Part shown: in pieces, positions 26,286-35,063 of the stretch
How the letters are laid out: the number at the start of each line of letters is the position of its first letter
Numbering within the stretch: position 1 is the stretch's first letter
Notes under the pieces: generated by a model
The model's database searches: none
Told to the model about the DNA's origin: nothing
Seen by the model: the letters and a program-made list of their open reading frames with translations, nothing else
Made by a program: the position numbers and the translations under genes
NCBI RefSeq assembly: GCF_001445655.1
Contig: NZ_LNBE01000001.1
Span: 187,811-251,810, forward strand
Origin: Streptomyces roseifaciens
Lineage (GTDB): Bacteria > Actinomycetota > Actinomycetes > Streptomycetales > Streptomycetaceae
Length of the DNA stretch: 64,000 nucleotides
Direction of reading: 5' to 3'

Positions 26286-26930
26286 GTGTCCGGTATCCGC
26301 AGCACCCGCGTCCGCGCTGCCCTGTTCACCGTCCCGCTCGTCGCCATCGGCCTCCTCGGCATCGCTGCCGCGCCGGCCGGGGCCGCCGCCACCGCCACTC
26401 ACCCCGTCAAGTCCCTCACCTGCCGCGGGGAAGGCGTCGACCCCGACGCCCTCGTCCGCTCCCGGACCGAGACCGTCATCCACGCACCGCTGCGCACCAT
26501 CTGGAAGCTGCAGACCGACGTGGAGCGCTGGCCGTCCTGGCAAGGCGGCATCACGGCCATGAAGCGCCTCGACCATGGTCCGTTCCGCAAGGGTTCGGCG
26601 TTCCGGTGGACGACCCCGGTGCCTCCCAACCCCACGACTCCCGCCACCAGCCTGGAGATCACCTCAACCGTCGAACAGCTCAAGCGCGACTCCTGTATCC
26701 GCTGGACCGGTCCCGCGGTCGCCGAGGGTCTGCGCATCGACGGCGTCCACGTATGGAACTTCACCCGGGTCAAGGGCGGCGTCCGTGTGAGCACCGAAGA
26801 GACCCATACCGGTGCCGAGGTCGAAGCGGACGTCCCTGCCGCGACCGAAATCCTCCACCAGGGCCTCGAAGCATGGCTGCGCGACCTCAAGACCACCGCC
26901 GAAGCCACCACCCACAACCGGCCGCACTGA
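26286..26930 (+). CDS. Secreted SRPBCC-family protein
   Basis: 214 residues. Sec signal peptide (STRVRAALFTVPLVAIGLLG, cleavage near APAGAAA) then an SRPBCC domain: VIHAPLRTIWKLQTDVERWPSWQ, FRKGSAFRWTT, IRWTGPAVAEGLRIDGVHVW and THTGAEVEADVPAATEILHQGLEAWL. The fold makes a ligand pocket; export of such a domain is somewhat unusual. GTG 26286 has AAGGGGA 7 nt upstream. Probably controlled by the divergent TetR. Confidence 0.8.
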   Translation: MSGIRSTRVRAALFTVPLVAIGLLGIAAAPAGAAATATHPVKSLTCRGEGVDPDALVRSRTETVIHAPLRTIWKLQTDVERWPSWQGGITAMKRLDHGPFRKGSAFRWTTPVPPNPTTPATSLEITSTVEQLKRDSCIRWTGPAVAEGLRIDGVHVWNFTRVKGGVRVSTEETHTGAEVEADVPAATEILHQGLEAWLRDLKTTAEATTHNRPH

Positions 26931-27012
26931 ACGAACAGCCAGCCCCGGACCTATGCCGCCGTTCCCCTCGGCCTCATGCGAGAGGAGGGCGGCGGCGACG
27001 CCCGGACAAGCC

Positions 27013-27606
27013 CTAGCGCGGCACGGTGTCGTCCGCCTCGAACGGGCCGCCGTGGCCGGGCACGATCAGGTCGGCGGCGGCCAGCACGCGAAGCCGGGAG
27101 GCGCGCAGTACCTCGCGGTCCGGGGCGACGGGGTCGTCCGCCGGCCCTTCCGAGTGCCACCACAGGTCGCCGGCGAACGCCACCACGCCGGAGTCCGTGC
27201 CGGCCAGGAGCGTGATGTCCTCGGGGCTGTGTCCCGGAGTGCGGATCAGCCGGAGCGACGGGGTCAGTTCGTAGCCCTCCGCGTCCCGGTTCTTCCACTG
27301 GTCGCCCCGGTACTCCACCTTGTGGTCATGGACCCGGGCCCGGCCGAACAGGCCCACGTTCATGGTGTTGTCCGGGTGGTGGTGGCTGAGCACCACGTCG
27401 GTGATGTCGTCGGGCCCGAGCCCCAACTCCGCGAGCGGGCCGAGGATGTGGTCGCGGTGGGCCACCATGCCCGGGTCGAAGATGACATGCCGGCCGGCGT
27501 CGGAGACGTACGAGACGGTGGCGGCGACTCCGGGTCCGGTGGAGCCGACGTAGCCGGTGGTCAGGATCGTGTACACGGCGCTGCGGCCGAGCGGTGCGTC
27601 TGTCAT
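27013..27606 (-). CDS. Metallo-beta-lactamase-fold hydrolase
   Basis: 197 residues. Metal-binding segment VVLSHHHPDNTMNVGLF corresponds to HxHxDH but has Asn at the last position. Further ligands are RTPGHSPEDI, FAGDLWWH and VPGHGGPF. Size and opening strand VSYVSDAGRHVIFDPG resemble MBLAC1-like proteins. Expected single-domain hydrolase, substrate unknown. Divergent from the GlxA-like regulator. Confidence 0.85.
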   Translation of the reverse strand: MTDAPLGRSAVYTILTTGYVGSTGPGVAATVSYVSDAGRHVIFDPGMVAHRDHILGPLAELGLGPDDITDVVLSHHHPDNTMNVGLFGRARVHDHKVEYRGDQWKNRDAEGYELTPSLRLIRTPGHSPEDITLLAGTDSGVVAFAGDLWWHSEGPADDPVAPDREVLRASRLRVLAAADLIVPGHGGPFEADDTVPR

Positions 27607-27688
27607 GGCCTCAATGCTTCCGGGCCGGCCTGCCGTTCACGAGTGGCACATCTGCCGCTGATCGCAGGTTTCGTGCCACACTGCTCAC

Positions 27689-28645
27689 GTGCCTCCTTTC
27701 GCTACCGTCGCCGCGTACGCCCCGCCCGGAGTCGGCATGCTGGCCGTCGGCATCGTCACCGAGGTGTTCGCCCCGCGCGGGGAGGGGCTGCCCGGCTTCG
27801 ACTTCGCCCTGTGCACCGACCGGCCCGGGCCGGTCCCCACCGACGTCGGCGTACCGATCGCCATCGAGCACGGCCTGGACCGGCTGGCCGCAGCCGATCT
27901 GGTGATCGCCCTGCCATGGGCCGATTTCCGCACCCCGCCCGGTCCCGCCGTGCTCGACGCGCTGTCGGCCGCACACGAACGCGGTTCGCTGGTCGCCGCC
28001 CACTGCGTCGGCGCGTTCGCGCTCGCCGCCGCCGGGCTGCTCGACGGCCGACGCGCCACCACCCACTGGCGGTTCGCCGAACTGCTGGCCCGTCGCCACC
28101 CGGCCGTCACCGTCGAACCCGACGCCCTCTACATCGACGAAGGGCGGATCACCACGGGAGCGGGAGCCGCCGCGGGCTTCGATCTGTGTCTGCACCTGCT
28201 GAGGCGGGAGTACGGAGCCGCGATGGCCAACGCCATCGCCCGGGACATGGTGCTGCCCGCCCACCGCGACGGCGGGCAGGCGCAGTACCTGGCCGCTCCC
28301 GTCCCGGAGAACTGCCAGGACGAGCGGCTCGCCGAGGTGCTCGCCTGGGCCCGCGAGCACCTCCACGAACCGCTTCCCGTCGCGGAGCTGGCCCGTCGCG
28401 CCGTGATGAGCAAACGCTCCTTCGCCCGCCGCTTCGCCGCCGCCACCGGAACCACCCCGCACGCCTGGCTCCGCGGCCTGCGACTGAGCAGCGCCGAGGA
28501 ACTCCTGGAGACCACGGACCTGCCGGTCGAGGAGATCGCCCGCCGCGTGGGATACGGGAGCGCGGCCGTCCTGCGCGAACAGTTCGTGCGCCGCCGGGGA
28601 GTGCCACCCCGCTCCTACCGCCGCTCCTTCACCAGCGCGCCGTAG
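27689..28645 (+). CDS. GlxA-type regulator: DJ-1/PfpI domain plus AraC HTH
   Basis: 318 residues. Residues 1-190 form a DJ-1/PfpI-like sensing domain with the nucleophile-elbow AAHCVGAFALAAAGLLDG and THWRFAELL; 205-318 form two AraC HTH units (PVAELARRAVMSKRSFARRF, VEEIARRVGYGSAAVLREQF). GTG 27689 is close to the start of open frame, without a strong ribosome site, so possibly leaderless. Its divergent neighbour, the metallo-beta-lactamase-fold gene 82 bp away, is a likely target. Confidence 0.85.
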   Translation: MPPFATVAAYAPPGVGMLAVGIVTEVFAPRGEGLPGFDFALCTDRPGPVPTDVGVPIAIEHGLDRLAAADLVIALPWADFRTPPGPAVLDALSAAHERGSLVAAHCVGAFALAAAGLLDGRRATTHWRFAELLARRHPAVTVEPDALYIDEGRITTGAGAAAGFDLCLHLLRREYGAAMANAIARDMVLPAHRDGGQAQYLAAPVPENCQDERLAEVLAWAREHLHEPLPVAELARRAVMSKRSFARRFAAATGTTPHAWLRGLRLSSAEELLETTDLPVEEIARRVGYGSAAVLREQFVRRRGVPPRSYRRSFTSAP

Positions 28646-28682
28646 CGGATCACGTGAAGCGGGACAAGAGCGATCGGTGTGC

Positions 28683-29402
28683 TCAATCGACGTGTGCGGT
28701 CAGGGCCGCGTCGACCGCAGCCTCCGCATGCAAGCGGGCGGTGGGGAAGAGCGGTACGGGGCTGTCGTCGGCGCCGATGAGGAGCTCGATCTCGGTGCAC
28801 CCCAGGATGACGCCCTCGGCACCCGCGTCGACGAGCTCCTCGACGACCTTGCGGTAGGCCGCACGCGACTCGTCGCGGACGACGCCCATGCAGAGCTCCT
28901 CGTAGATCACCCGGTGAACGAGCGCACGTCCCTCGGAGTCCGGGACGCACACGTCGAGCCCGCCGGCCGCGAGGCGGCCCCGGTAGAAGTCCTGCTCCAT
29001 GGTGAACGCGGTGCCCAGCAGCCCCACCCGGCGCAGCCCCGCGGCGCGGACGGCGGCTGCGGTGGCGTCCGCGAGGTGCAGGAGCGGGACCGAGGTCGCG
29101 GCCTCGACGGAGTCCGCGACCTTGTGCATGGTGTTGGTGCAGATGAGCAGCAGATCGGCGCCGGCCGCTTCCAACGACCGGGCGGCGTCGGCCAGGACCT
29201 CGCCGGCCTCCGCCCAGCGCCCCTGGACCTGCAGCTGCTCGATCTCCGCGAAGTCCACGGAGTGGAGCACGCAGCGGGCCGAATGGAGACCGCCGAGCCG
29301 CTCGCGCGTCCGCTCGTTGAGGATCCGGTAGTACTCCGCCGTCGACTCCCAGCTCATCCCGCCGATCAGCCCGATCGTCTTCATGCCCGTGTCCACGCCC
29401 AT
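28683..29402 (-). CDS. Aspartate/glutamate racemase family protein
   Basis: 239 residues. Starts KTIGLIGGMSWESTAEYYR; the two catalytic Cys regions are LLICTNTMHK and VILGCTEIELL, both intact. These racemases invert Asp, Glu or related amino acids without cofactor; substrate cannot be fixed. ATG 29402 is chosen because AAGGAGCAGGAG lies directly upstream; a second ATG at 29384 is less well placed. Stands as a single gene downstream of the glycosyltransferase cluster. Confidence 0.9.
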   Translation of the reverse strand: MGVDTGMKTIGLIGGMSWESTAEYYRILNERTRERLGGLHSARCVLHSVDFAEIEQLQVQGRWAEAGEVLADAARSLEAAGADLLLICTNTMHKVADSVEAATSVPLLHLADATAAAVRAAGLRRVGLLGTAFTMEQDFYRGRLAAGGLDVCVPDSEGRALVHRVIYEELCMGVVRDESRAAYRKVVEELVDAGAEGVILGCTEIELLIGADDSPVPLFPTARLHAEAAVDAALTAHVD

Positions 29403-29549
29403 GCTCCTGCTCCTTGTACGGCACCGCGTTCACACGAACCATAAGGCAGCAGGCGGATGTGTCGCACTCTCATAAGAGTTGCTTTGAGTGCTTCAAGGTG
29501 TGGCTTGCCAGAAGTCGGTTGCAGACAGCGGACTTGCGAATGGGATTTC

Positions 29550-30467
29550 CTACGGGGTGCGGAACCGACCACCACTGCGCAGGTCTTCCTCGATCATGGC
29601 TGCCGGGCCCGCCGCCAGGCGCTGCCGGAGGCGGTCCTCGTTGGCGGGCCGCTCCGGCCCTGCGACGTAGTGGCGGGGGTGTTCCAGATGGAGGCAGGCG
29701 AGGGAGGCGCCGGTGTGCCAGAGGCGGATCAGCGGGGCGCGTGAGACGAGCTTCACCAGCAGGTCGTCGTCCTCGCAGCCCCAGCCCGCGTAGGCCGCAC
29801 AGTATCCGCCGATCTCTGCGAACCGGTCTGCCGGCAGCAGGAGTTGCCCCCAGTGGAAGGGCGCCTGACGCTGCATGTACTTCGGGAGGCCGGGATCGTA
29901 CGCGGCCCGTGGCGGCCAGACCATCGGGGTGGGCACCTGCAGAGCGCCCACTCCCAGTACTTCCCATTCGAGCCGTTCACCGGTGTCGGGGACGAGGGCC
30001 GGACCGGGCGCCGCCCTGACGTAGCATGACCGCCCGACCGTCGCCGTCACCCGCATGCCGACGGCTTCCGCGAGAACGGTGCCGGTACGGGCGAGGGCCT
30101 CGACACCACCGGGAAGCCGGTACATCCAGGGCTGGGCGAGAGCAGCGTCTCCCGCCAGGTCCAGGCACCGCCGCAGATAGTCCCGGCCGAGCGGGAGGAC
30201 GTCGGCGTCCGTCAGGCACAGGAGGGGCGAGCGGGCAGCGGCGGCGGCGATGTTGCGCAGCACGCCCGCCGACCGGATGCCCGGGTCGGCGCGGATCACC
30301 CGTACCCCCGGGAGGACTGCGGCGAGGTCCCCGGCAAGGTCCCCCGCGGTCGCGATCACCACCTCGCAGGGTACGTCCTGCGCCAGCCAGGCCCCGGCGA
30401 CGGTGGCGAGGCAGGCGCGGCCCCGGTGGTCCCCGTAGAGCGGGATGGCGATGGTCACTTCGGGCAT
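29550..30467 (-). CDS. GT2-family glycosyltransferase with GT7-like GWGCEDDDL motif
   Basis: 305 residues. GT-A start VTIAIPLYGDHRGRA, nucleotide-sugar DxD region CLTDADVLPLGRDYL, and GWGCEDDDLLVKLVSRAP resembling the WGWGxEDDDL of GT7/galactosyltransferase C-terminal domains, then HLEHPRHY. It ends PAAMIEEDL, a feature shared with the paralogue at 34149. ATG 30467 overlaps the upstream fused glycosyltransferase by 13 bp, with AGGAGG inside that gene's end. Third gene of the operon running from 34020. Confidence 0.85.
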   Translation of the reverse strand: MPEVTIAIPLYGDHRGRACLATVAGAWLAQDVPCEVVIATAGDLAGDLAAVLPGVRVIRADPGIRSAGVLRNIAAAAARSPLLCLTDADVLPLGRDYLRRCLDLAGDAALAQPWMYRLPGGVEALARTGTVLAEAVGMRVTATVGRSCYVRAAPGPALVPDTGERLEWEVLGVGALQVPTPMVWPPRAAYDPGLPKYMQRQAPFHWGQLLLPADRFAEIGGYCAAYAGWGCEDDDLLVKLVSRAPLIRLWHTGASLACLHLEHPRHYVAGPERPANEDRLRQRLAAGPAAMIEEDLRSGGRFRTP

Positions 30468-32470
30468 GAGGGACCCTCCTGCAGGGTGCGGCGCCGACGG
30501 GCCGAGTGGCTGATCTCGATGCGGTTCTTCCAGAGGTGCAGGAGGTGGTGGCAGGCGGCGGGGCCCTGTGCGGCCACCAGGTCTGCGTGCTTGGCGAGGA
30601 TGTACTGGTGCTCTTCGAGGAACAGCTCGCCGGGGGAGGCGAAGGTGAGCGATGCGGCGTGCCGCCGGTAGGAGAAGAGGACACGCGGGATGACGTCGCC
30701 CGGGTGCCCGGCGCGCTCCAGCCGGATGAGCAGTTCCACGTCGTCGAGGGTGGGCAGCCGCTCGTCGTAGCCGCCGATCGCGGTCAGCGCCGAGCGGCGC
30801 AGGAGGCGGGTGCGTTTGCCGCCGGTGTTGAGGAAGGGCATCAGGCCGGGGACGGTGCCGAGGGGTGCGTCGACCGTGTCCACGAGGTCGAAGTGCCTCA
30901 CGTAGCAGGTGACATGGCCCAGATCGGGGGCGCGGCGCAGGGCGGCCACGGCGGTGGCGACACAGTCGGGCTGCAGCAGGTCGTCCCCGTCGAGCGGGAG
31001 GATGAACTCCCCGCGCGCCGCGGCGACGCCCGCGTTGTAGGCCGATCCGGGACCGCCGTTGGGCTTGTCGACCTTGACGACGCCGGTCAGTGCGTCGAAG
31101 GCGGCGCGGGTCGCGGGGTCGGTGGAGCCGTCGTTGACGACCACGACCTCGACCCGCGGGTGGGTCTGCGCGCGGACGGAGGCGAGGGTGTCGGGCAACC
31201 AGCGGCCCTTGTTGTAGACGGCGATCACGACGGAGACGGTGGGGAGCATGCCGCCGGCGGATCCGGTCCGCGGGGGGCGGCGCGCTTCGCGGTAGTGGCC
31301 GACGAGCCGTCGAGCGGCGTCGACGGGGTCACCGTAGGCCCGGGCGGCGGCGGGCGCGCGGCGTGCCGCCTCGCCCAGGAGCCGGTGGTCGTCGCCGGTG
31401 AGCCGGCCCAGCAGGCGGGCCAGCGCGCCCGGGTCGTCCGCGGGGGTGATGAAACCGGCCCCCTGGTCCGTGACCACCTCCGCCGTGCCACCGCCGGAGG
31501 TACACACCACCGGGCAGCCGTGGCTCATCGCCTCCAGCGCCTCGTACGGGCAGTTGTCCCAGCGGGCCGGGACCACGCAGAGGCGGCTGTTCCGCCAGAG
31601 GTGCGCCCGGTCGGGTACTTCCGCGGGGTCGAGGAAGGAGACGCGTCCGCGCAGCGGCCCGGTGACGAGCCGGGCGAGGTGCTGGTCGTAGGGGAGCCCG
31701 AGCCGCCGGTGGGCGCTCCGGGGGCCGAACAGGGTGAAGGTGACGTGCGGGTCGGCGCGGGCGAGGCGGGCGGCTGCGGCCAGGAAGACGTCGGCTCCGC
31801 CCAGGGGGCTCAGCGGGCCCGCGAACGTCACCTGCCGGGGGCCCGCGGACGTCACTTGGAGGTCGGCTTGGGGGATGGGGCAGGGGCTGTAGCGGCACCT
31901 GCTGTTGAGCGCCCGTGCGTATCCGGCGACGCGTCGCGAAGGGAGCAGCAGCAGGTCGGCGTGGCGCAGGCAGTAGTCCTCGGCGTATGCGGCCATCGCC
32001 CGGTCGGTGTCGCCCGGCTGCTCCCCGCTGAACGGAGCGGTCAGCGCGGCGGGTGCGTGCAGCCGTACGGTGAGCGCAGTGTCCGGGAACTCGCCGAGCA
32101 GGCGCTTGGCCCGGATCGTGGTCAGGCCCTCGCCGTCGCGGTCGGCGAACTCCACCGCGTCGAGGCCGGGCCCTGTGGTGGCGAGGGTCCGCAGGGCCCG
32201 GTAGACCCGGTCGGCGTGGGCGTGCGCCGGTGTCAGGTAGGTGTGGCTCTCGTCCGGTGCCGGCAGCGGAACGGCCTGGAGTCCGTGGCGCCCGGCGGTC
32301 GCGAAGTCCCCGGTGGCCGCCAGCAGACGGACGGAGTGGCCTTCGCGCACCAGCTGCCGGCCGGCGTTGAGGACGTAGCGGCTCACCTGGTCCCACGACG
32401 GGGAGAAGTCGCGTACGACCAGGGCCACCCGCAGGCTCGGTCGCACGCCGGCCCCCGCCTCCGCCCTCAC
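30455..32470 (-). CDS. Bifunctional glycosyltransferase: GT4 domain fused to GT2 domain
   Basis: 671 residues. Residues 14-390 are a GT-B/GT4 enzyme: LRVALVVRDFSPSWDQVSRY, HADLLLLPSRRVAGYA, TFAGPLSPLGGADVFLAAA and the donor-site EALEAMSHGCPVVCTSGGG. Residues about 408-671 are a GT-A/GT2 enzyme: VSVVIAVYNKGRWLPDTLAS, VVVVNDGSTD, LPLDGDDLLQPDC. No stop or ribosome site separates the domains, so the fusion looks real. GTG 32470 overlaps the carbamoyltransferase stop (GTGA). It probably adds two successive sugars to one acceptor. Confidence 0.85.
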   Translation of the reverse strand: MRAEAGAGVRPSLRVALVVRDFSPSWDQVSRYVLNAGRQLVREGHSVRLLAATGDFATAGRHGLQAVPLPAPDESHTYLTPAHAHADRVYRALRTLATTGPGLDAVEFADRDGEGLTTIRAKRLLGEFPDTALTVRLHAPAALTAPFSGEQPGDTDRAMAAYAEDYCLRHADLLLLPSRRVAGYARALNSRCRYSPCPIPQADLQVTSAGPRQVTFAGPLSPLGGADVFLAAAARLARADPHVTFTLFGPRSAHRRLGLPYDQHLARLVTGPLRGRVSFLDPAEVPDRAHLWRNSRLCVVPARWDNCPYEALEAMSHGCPVVCTSGGGTAEVVTDQGAGFITPADDPGALARLLGRLTGDDHRLLGEAARRAPAAARAYGDPVDAARRLVGHYREARRPPRTGSAGGMLPTVSVVIAVYNKGRWLPDTLASVRAQTHPRVEVVVVNDGSTDPATRAAFDALTGVVKVDKPNGGPGSAYNAGVAAARGEFILPLDGDDLLQPDCVATAVAALRRAPDLGHVTCYVRHFDLVDTVDAPLGTVPGLMPFLNTGGKRTRLLRRSALTAIGGYDERLPTLDDVELLIRLERAGHPGDVIPRVLFSYRRHAASLTFASPGELFLEEHQYILAKHADLVAAQGPAACHHLLHLWKNRIEISHSARRRRTLQEGPSCPK

Positions 32471-34020
32471 CGCCGGCGGTAGCACTGGTCGCCCACCGCC
32501 ATGATGTCGACGCCCCGCTTCTGGCAGTAGTGCGTCAGGTCGGACATGTGGTTGATGAATCCGTGACCGTTGAAGTTGAGCGAGGTGTTGCACAGCACCC
32601 CCGCCCCGTACTGCGCGGCGAAGGCCGAGAGCAGGGTGTGCAGGGCGGCGTTGTCGCCGGGCGAAACGGTCTGGACGCGGGCGGAGCCGTCGACGTGGGT
32701 GACGGCGCGCAGGTCCACGGAACGCACCTTGCGGAAGTAGAGCATGTACGGGTCCTCGAAGCCGCCGTGGAAGAGGGCGTCGGTGTCCTCCACGCGGCAG
32801 CAGGGCGCGATGGGCCGGTAGTCCTCCCGCTTCTTGATGGCGTTGAGCCGCTCCTTCGTGCTCTCCCGGAACGGTTCCGCGAGCAGCGAGCGATGGCCGA
32901 GCGCGCGTGGCCCGATCTCCCAGCGGCCCTGGACCCAGGCCACCACCGCGCCCTCGCCGATGGCCCGGGCCAGGGAGGCGTGGTCGAGCGCGGACCGGTG
33001 CCACACCGCCGGGTCGGGCTCGGTGTCGTGGACGAAGTCCAGGCCGCTGTAGACGTTCCAGTCGAGGTGCGGGTCACCGGTGAGCGCGGCCAGGGCGTCG
33101 GCGGCGGTGCCGATGGCCGAGCCGGAGTCGTTGGTGACGGGCGGCACGAACACGGAGGAGAAGTGACCGAGGTCGGCCCACAGGGCGTTCCAGTCGCAGT
33201 TCAGCCCGCAGCCCCCGGAAATGAGCAGCGGTGTGCCGGCGGGCAGGTGCGTGCGGGCGGCGTCCGCGAAGATCCCGAAGAGCCGGTTGCTCAGCAGGGC
33301 TGCCGCGGCTTTGGTCTGCGGTGACTCGACACCGGCGTCGTAGAGCGGGGTGTCCCGGAAGGCTTCCTTGGGCGGCGGATAGACGGACGGCAGGGCGAGG
33401 ATCCGGTCGACCGCCCGTACGATCTCCCGGTCCGCGTCGCCGGGTTCCGCGTAGGCGGCCAAGGCCATCAGCTTTCCCGCATCCCCCAGGCGGGGCGCCG
33501 CGGCCCGCGGCTCGAAGGAAGGGTCGGCGACGGCGTAGAGGAAGGCGTAACGGCCGCCCGGCTCGTCGAGCACCGGAATGTGCCGCACGACGCGGCCGTC
33601 ACGGTCGACGACGTAGAAGGCGCCGGTCGCACCCTCCCACACCAGGACGCTGCGCAGTTCGGCGTCGTCCGGAGGCGCCATGCCCAGCGCCATCATGATG
33701 TGCGAGCGCTCGTGCGACGAGGAGAAGTAGCGGACGTCCTTGCCGAAGAAGCGCAGCGGGCGCTGTTCGACGGCGTGATGGCCCGCGTACCCGGCGCCGA
33801 TGGGGCGGTGACCCAGCGGCCTCTGGTGCTGCCAGCCGCCGAGGGCGACGACGTCGGGCAGGTCCCCGGCCAGCTCGGCAGCTTCCAGTAGACCCGTGGC
33901 GTCCATGGGGGCGTAGCGCCTCCCCGAATCCTTCTCTGCCTCCAGCGAGTACAGCAGTTTCCTGTCCCGCACGATGGCGATCGTGCCGTCGTGACCCGGC
34001 TTCACGGCGAATATCAGCAT
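32467..34020 (-). CDS. NodU/CmcH/TobZ-family O-carbamoyltransferase (A)
   Basis: 517 residues. Kae1-like N-terminal part with GHDGTIAIV, the metal-site SSSHERSHIMMAL (HxxxH) and ISGGCGLNCDWN; C-terminal YrdC-like part with EIGPRALGHRSLLAEP and CNTSLNFNGHGF. These enzymes make carbamoyl-adenylate from carbamoyl phosphate and ATP and pass it to a sugar or natural-product hydroxyl. First gene of the minus-strand operon, 128 bp divergent from a glycosyltransferase. A second, more divergent carbamoyltransferase is at 37046-38740. Confidence 0.9.
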   Translation of the reverse strand: MLIFAVKPGHDGTIAIVRDRKLLYSLEAEKDSGRRYAPMDATGLLEAAELAGDLPDVVALGGWQHQRPLGHRPIGAGYAGHHAVEQRPLRFFGKDVRYFSSSHERSHIMMALGMAPPDDAELRSVLVWEGATGAFYVVDRDGRVVRHIPVLDEPGGRYAFLYAVADPSFEPRAAAPRLGDAGKLMALAAYAEPGDADREIVRAVDRILALPSVYPPPKEAFRDTPLYDAGVESPQTKAAAALLSNRLFGIFADAARTHLPAGTPLLISGGCGLNCDWNALWADLGHFSSVFVPPVTNDSGSAIGTAADALAALTGDPHLDWNVYSGLDFVHDTEPDPAVWHRSALDHASLARAIGEGAVVAWVQGRWEIGPRALGHRSLLAEPFRESTKERLNAIKKREDYRPIAPCCRVEDTDALFHGGFEDPYMLYFRKVRSVDLRAVTHVDGSARVQTVSPGDNAALHTLLSAFAAQYGAGVLCNTSLNFNGHGFINHMSDLTHYCQKRGVDIMAVGDQCYRRR

Positions 34021-34148
34021 TTCCTGCTCCTCGGCGGTCGGACAAGAACTGCTCTTTGCGTTTCCCCGCGGGGTGCCGCCCCTGCGCCATGGCCGAAAAG
34101 CCCACGGCCGTGTTCTCCGGACCCGGGCCGGGACCTATCGTCCCGGGG

Positions 34149-35063
34149 ATGACCCGGAATTCGACTGAGGTGAGTGTGGTAATTCCGCTCTACGGGCGGC
34201 ACCCGGGGCGGTTGAGCATCAGTGCGGTGGTCGCGGCCTGGCTGGCCCAGGACGTGCCCTGCGAGGTGATCGTCGCGACCGCGGGAGAGCAGGCGCTCGG
34301 CGACGCCGGCGGCGCCCGGCTGCTGCGCGCCTCGCCCGGACTGCGAGCGCCGGGACTGCTGCGCAACGCGGCCGCGGCGGTGGCGGCCGGCCGGATGCTC
34401 TATCTCTCCGACGCCGATGTGGCGCCGCTGGGGCGCGACTACCTGAGCCGGGCGCTCGCAGCGGCCCGGGCCCGGGACGGCGCCTGGGCACAGCCGTGGA
34501 TGTACCGGATCGACAGGCCCGCGGACGGCACCGGGGTGGTGGACCTGCGCCCCGGGCCTGCGGTGGGCGGCCGGCCGTATTGCACGGCGACCGTGGACTC
34601 CGGCGGGACCCTGCGGCCCTGCCCCGGTGAGGTCATCACCCGCCGGCGCATGCTGCACTGCGGTGCCGTCACCACCGAGGTCCCCGTGATGTACCCGCCG
34701 CCCGGCACGTCCCCGGACCCCGCCGACCGGCGGGACTGGCGGGCGCCCTTCCACTGGGGTGCGATGCTGCTCGAGCGCCTGCTGTTCGAAGAGGTCGGCG
34801 GCTACTGCCGGCGCTATTACGGCTGGGGCTGCGAGGACGACGACCTGTTCGTGAAGGTCGCCTCCCGCGTCCCGGTCTCCCTGGCCTGGGACGAGAGCGG
34901 CACCGGCATCACCTGTCTGCACTTCGAGCACCCCTACCCGTACAGCGGCACGCCCGAGCGGGAGGCCAACAGCGCCCTGTACTCGCGGCGGACGGCCGGG
35001 GGGCCTGCCGCGATGATCGAGCAGGACCTCGCCGACGCACGAACGGTGGTGGCCCGTGCCTGA
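34149..35063 (+). CDS. GT2-family glycosyltransferase with GT7-like motif (paralogue)
   Basis: 304 residues from ATG 34149. VSVVIPLYGRHPGRLS, LYLSDADVAPLGRDYLS and GWGCEDDDLFVKVASR match the enzyme at 29550-30467, as do AWLAQDVPCEVIVATAG and PAAMIEQDL, so the two are paralogues. The start is uncertain: no clear ribosome site; upstream in-frame ATGs at 34056 and 34089 exist, and CCTATCG about 10 nt upstream may be a -10 of a leaderless message. The sulfotransferase start overlaps its end. Confidence 0.85.
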   Translation: MTRNSTEVSVVIPLYGRHPGRLSISAVVAAWLAQDVPCEVIVATAGEQALGDAGGARLLRASPGLRAPGLLRNAAAAVAAGRMLYLSDADVAPLGRDYLSRALAAARARDGAWAQPWMYRIDRPADGTGVVDLRPGPAVGGRPYCTATVDSGGTLRPCPGEVITRRRMLHCGAVTTEVPVMYPPPGTSPDPADRRDWRAPFHWGAMLLERLLFEEVGGYCRRYYGWGCEDDDLFVKVASRVPVSLAWDESGTGITCLHFEHPYPYSGTPEREANSALYSRRTAGGPAAMIEQDLADARTVVARA

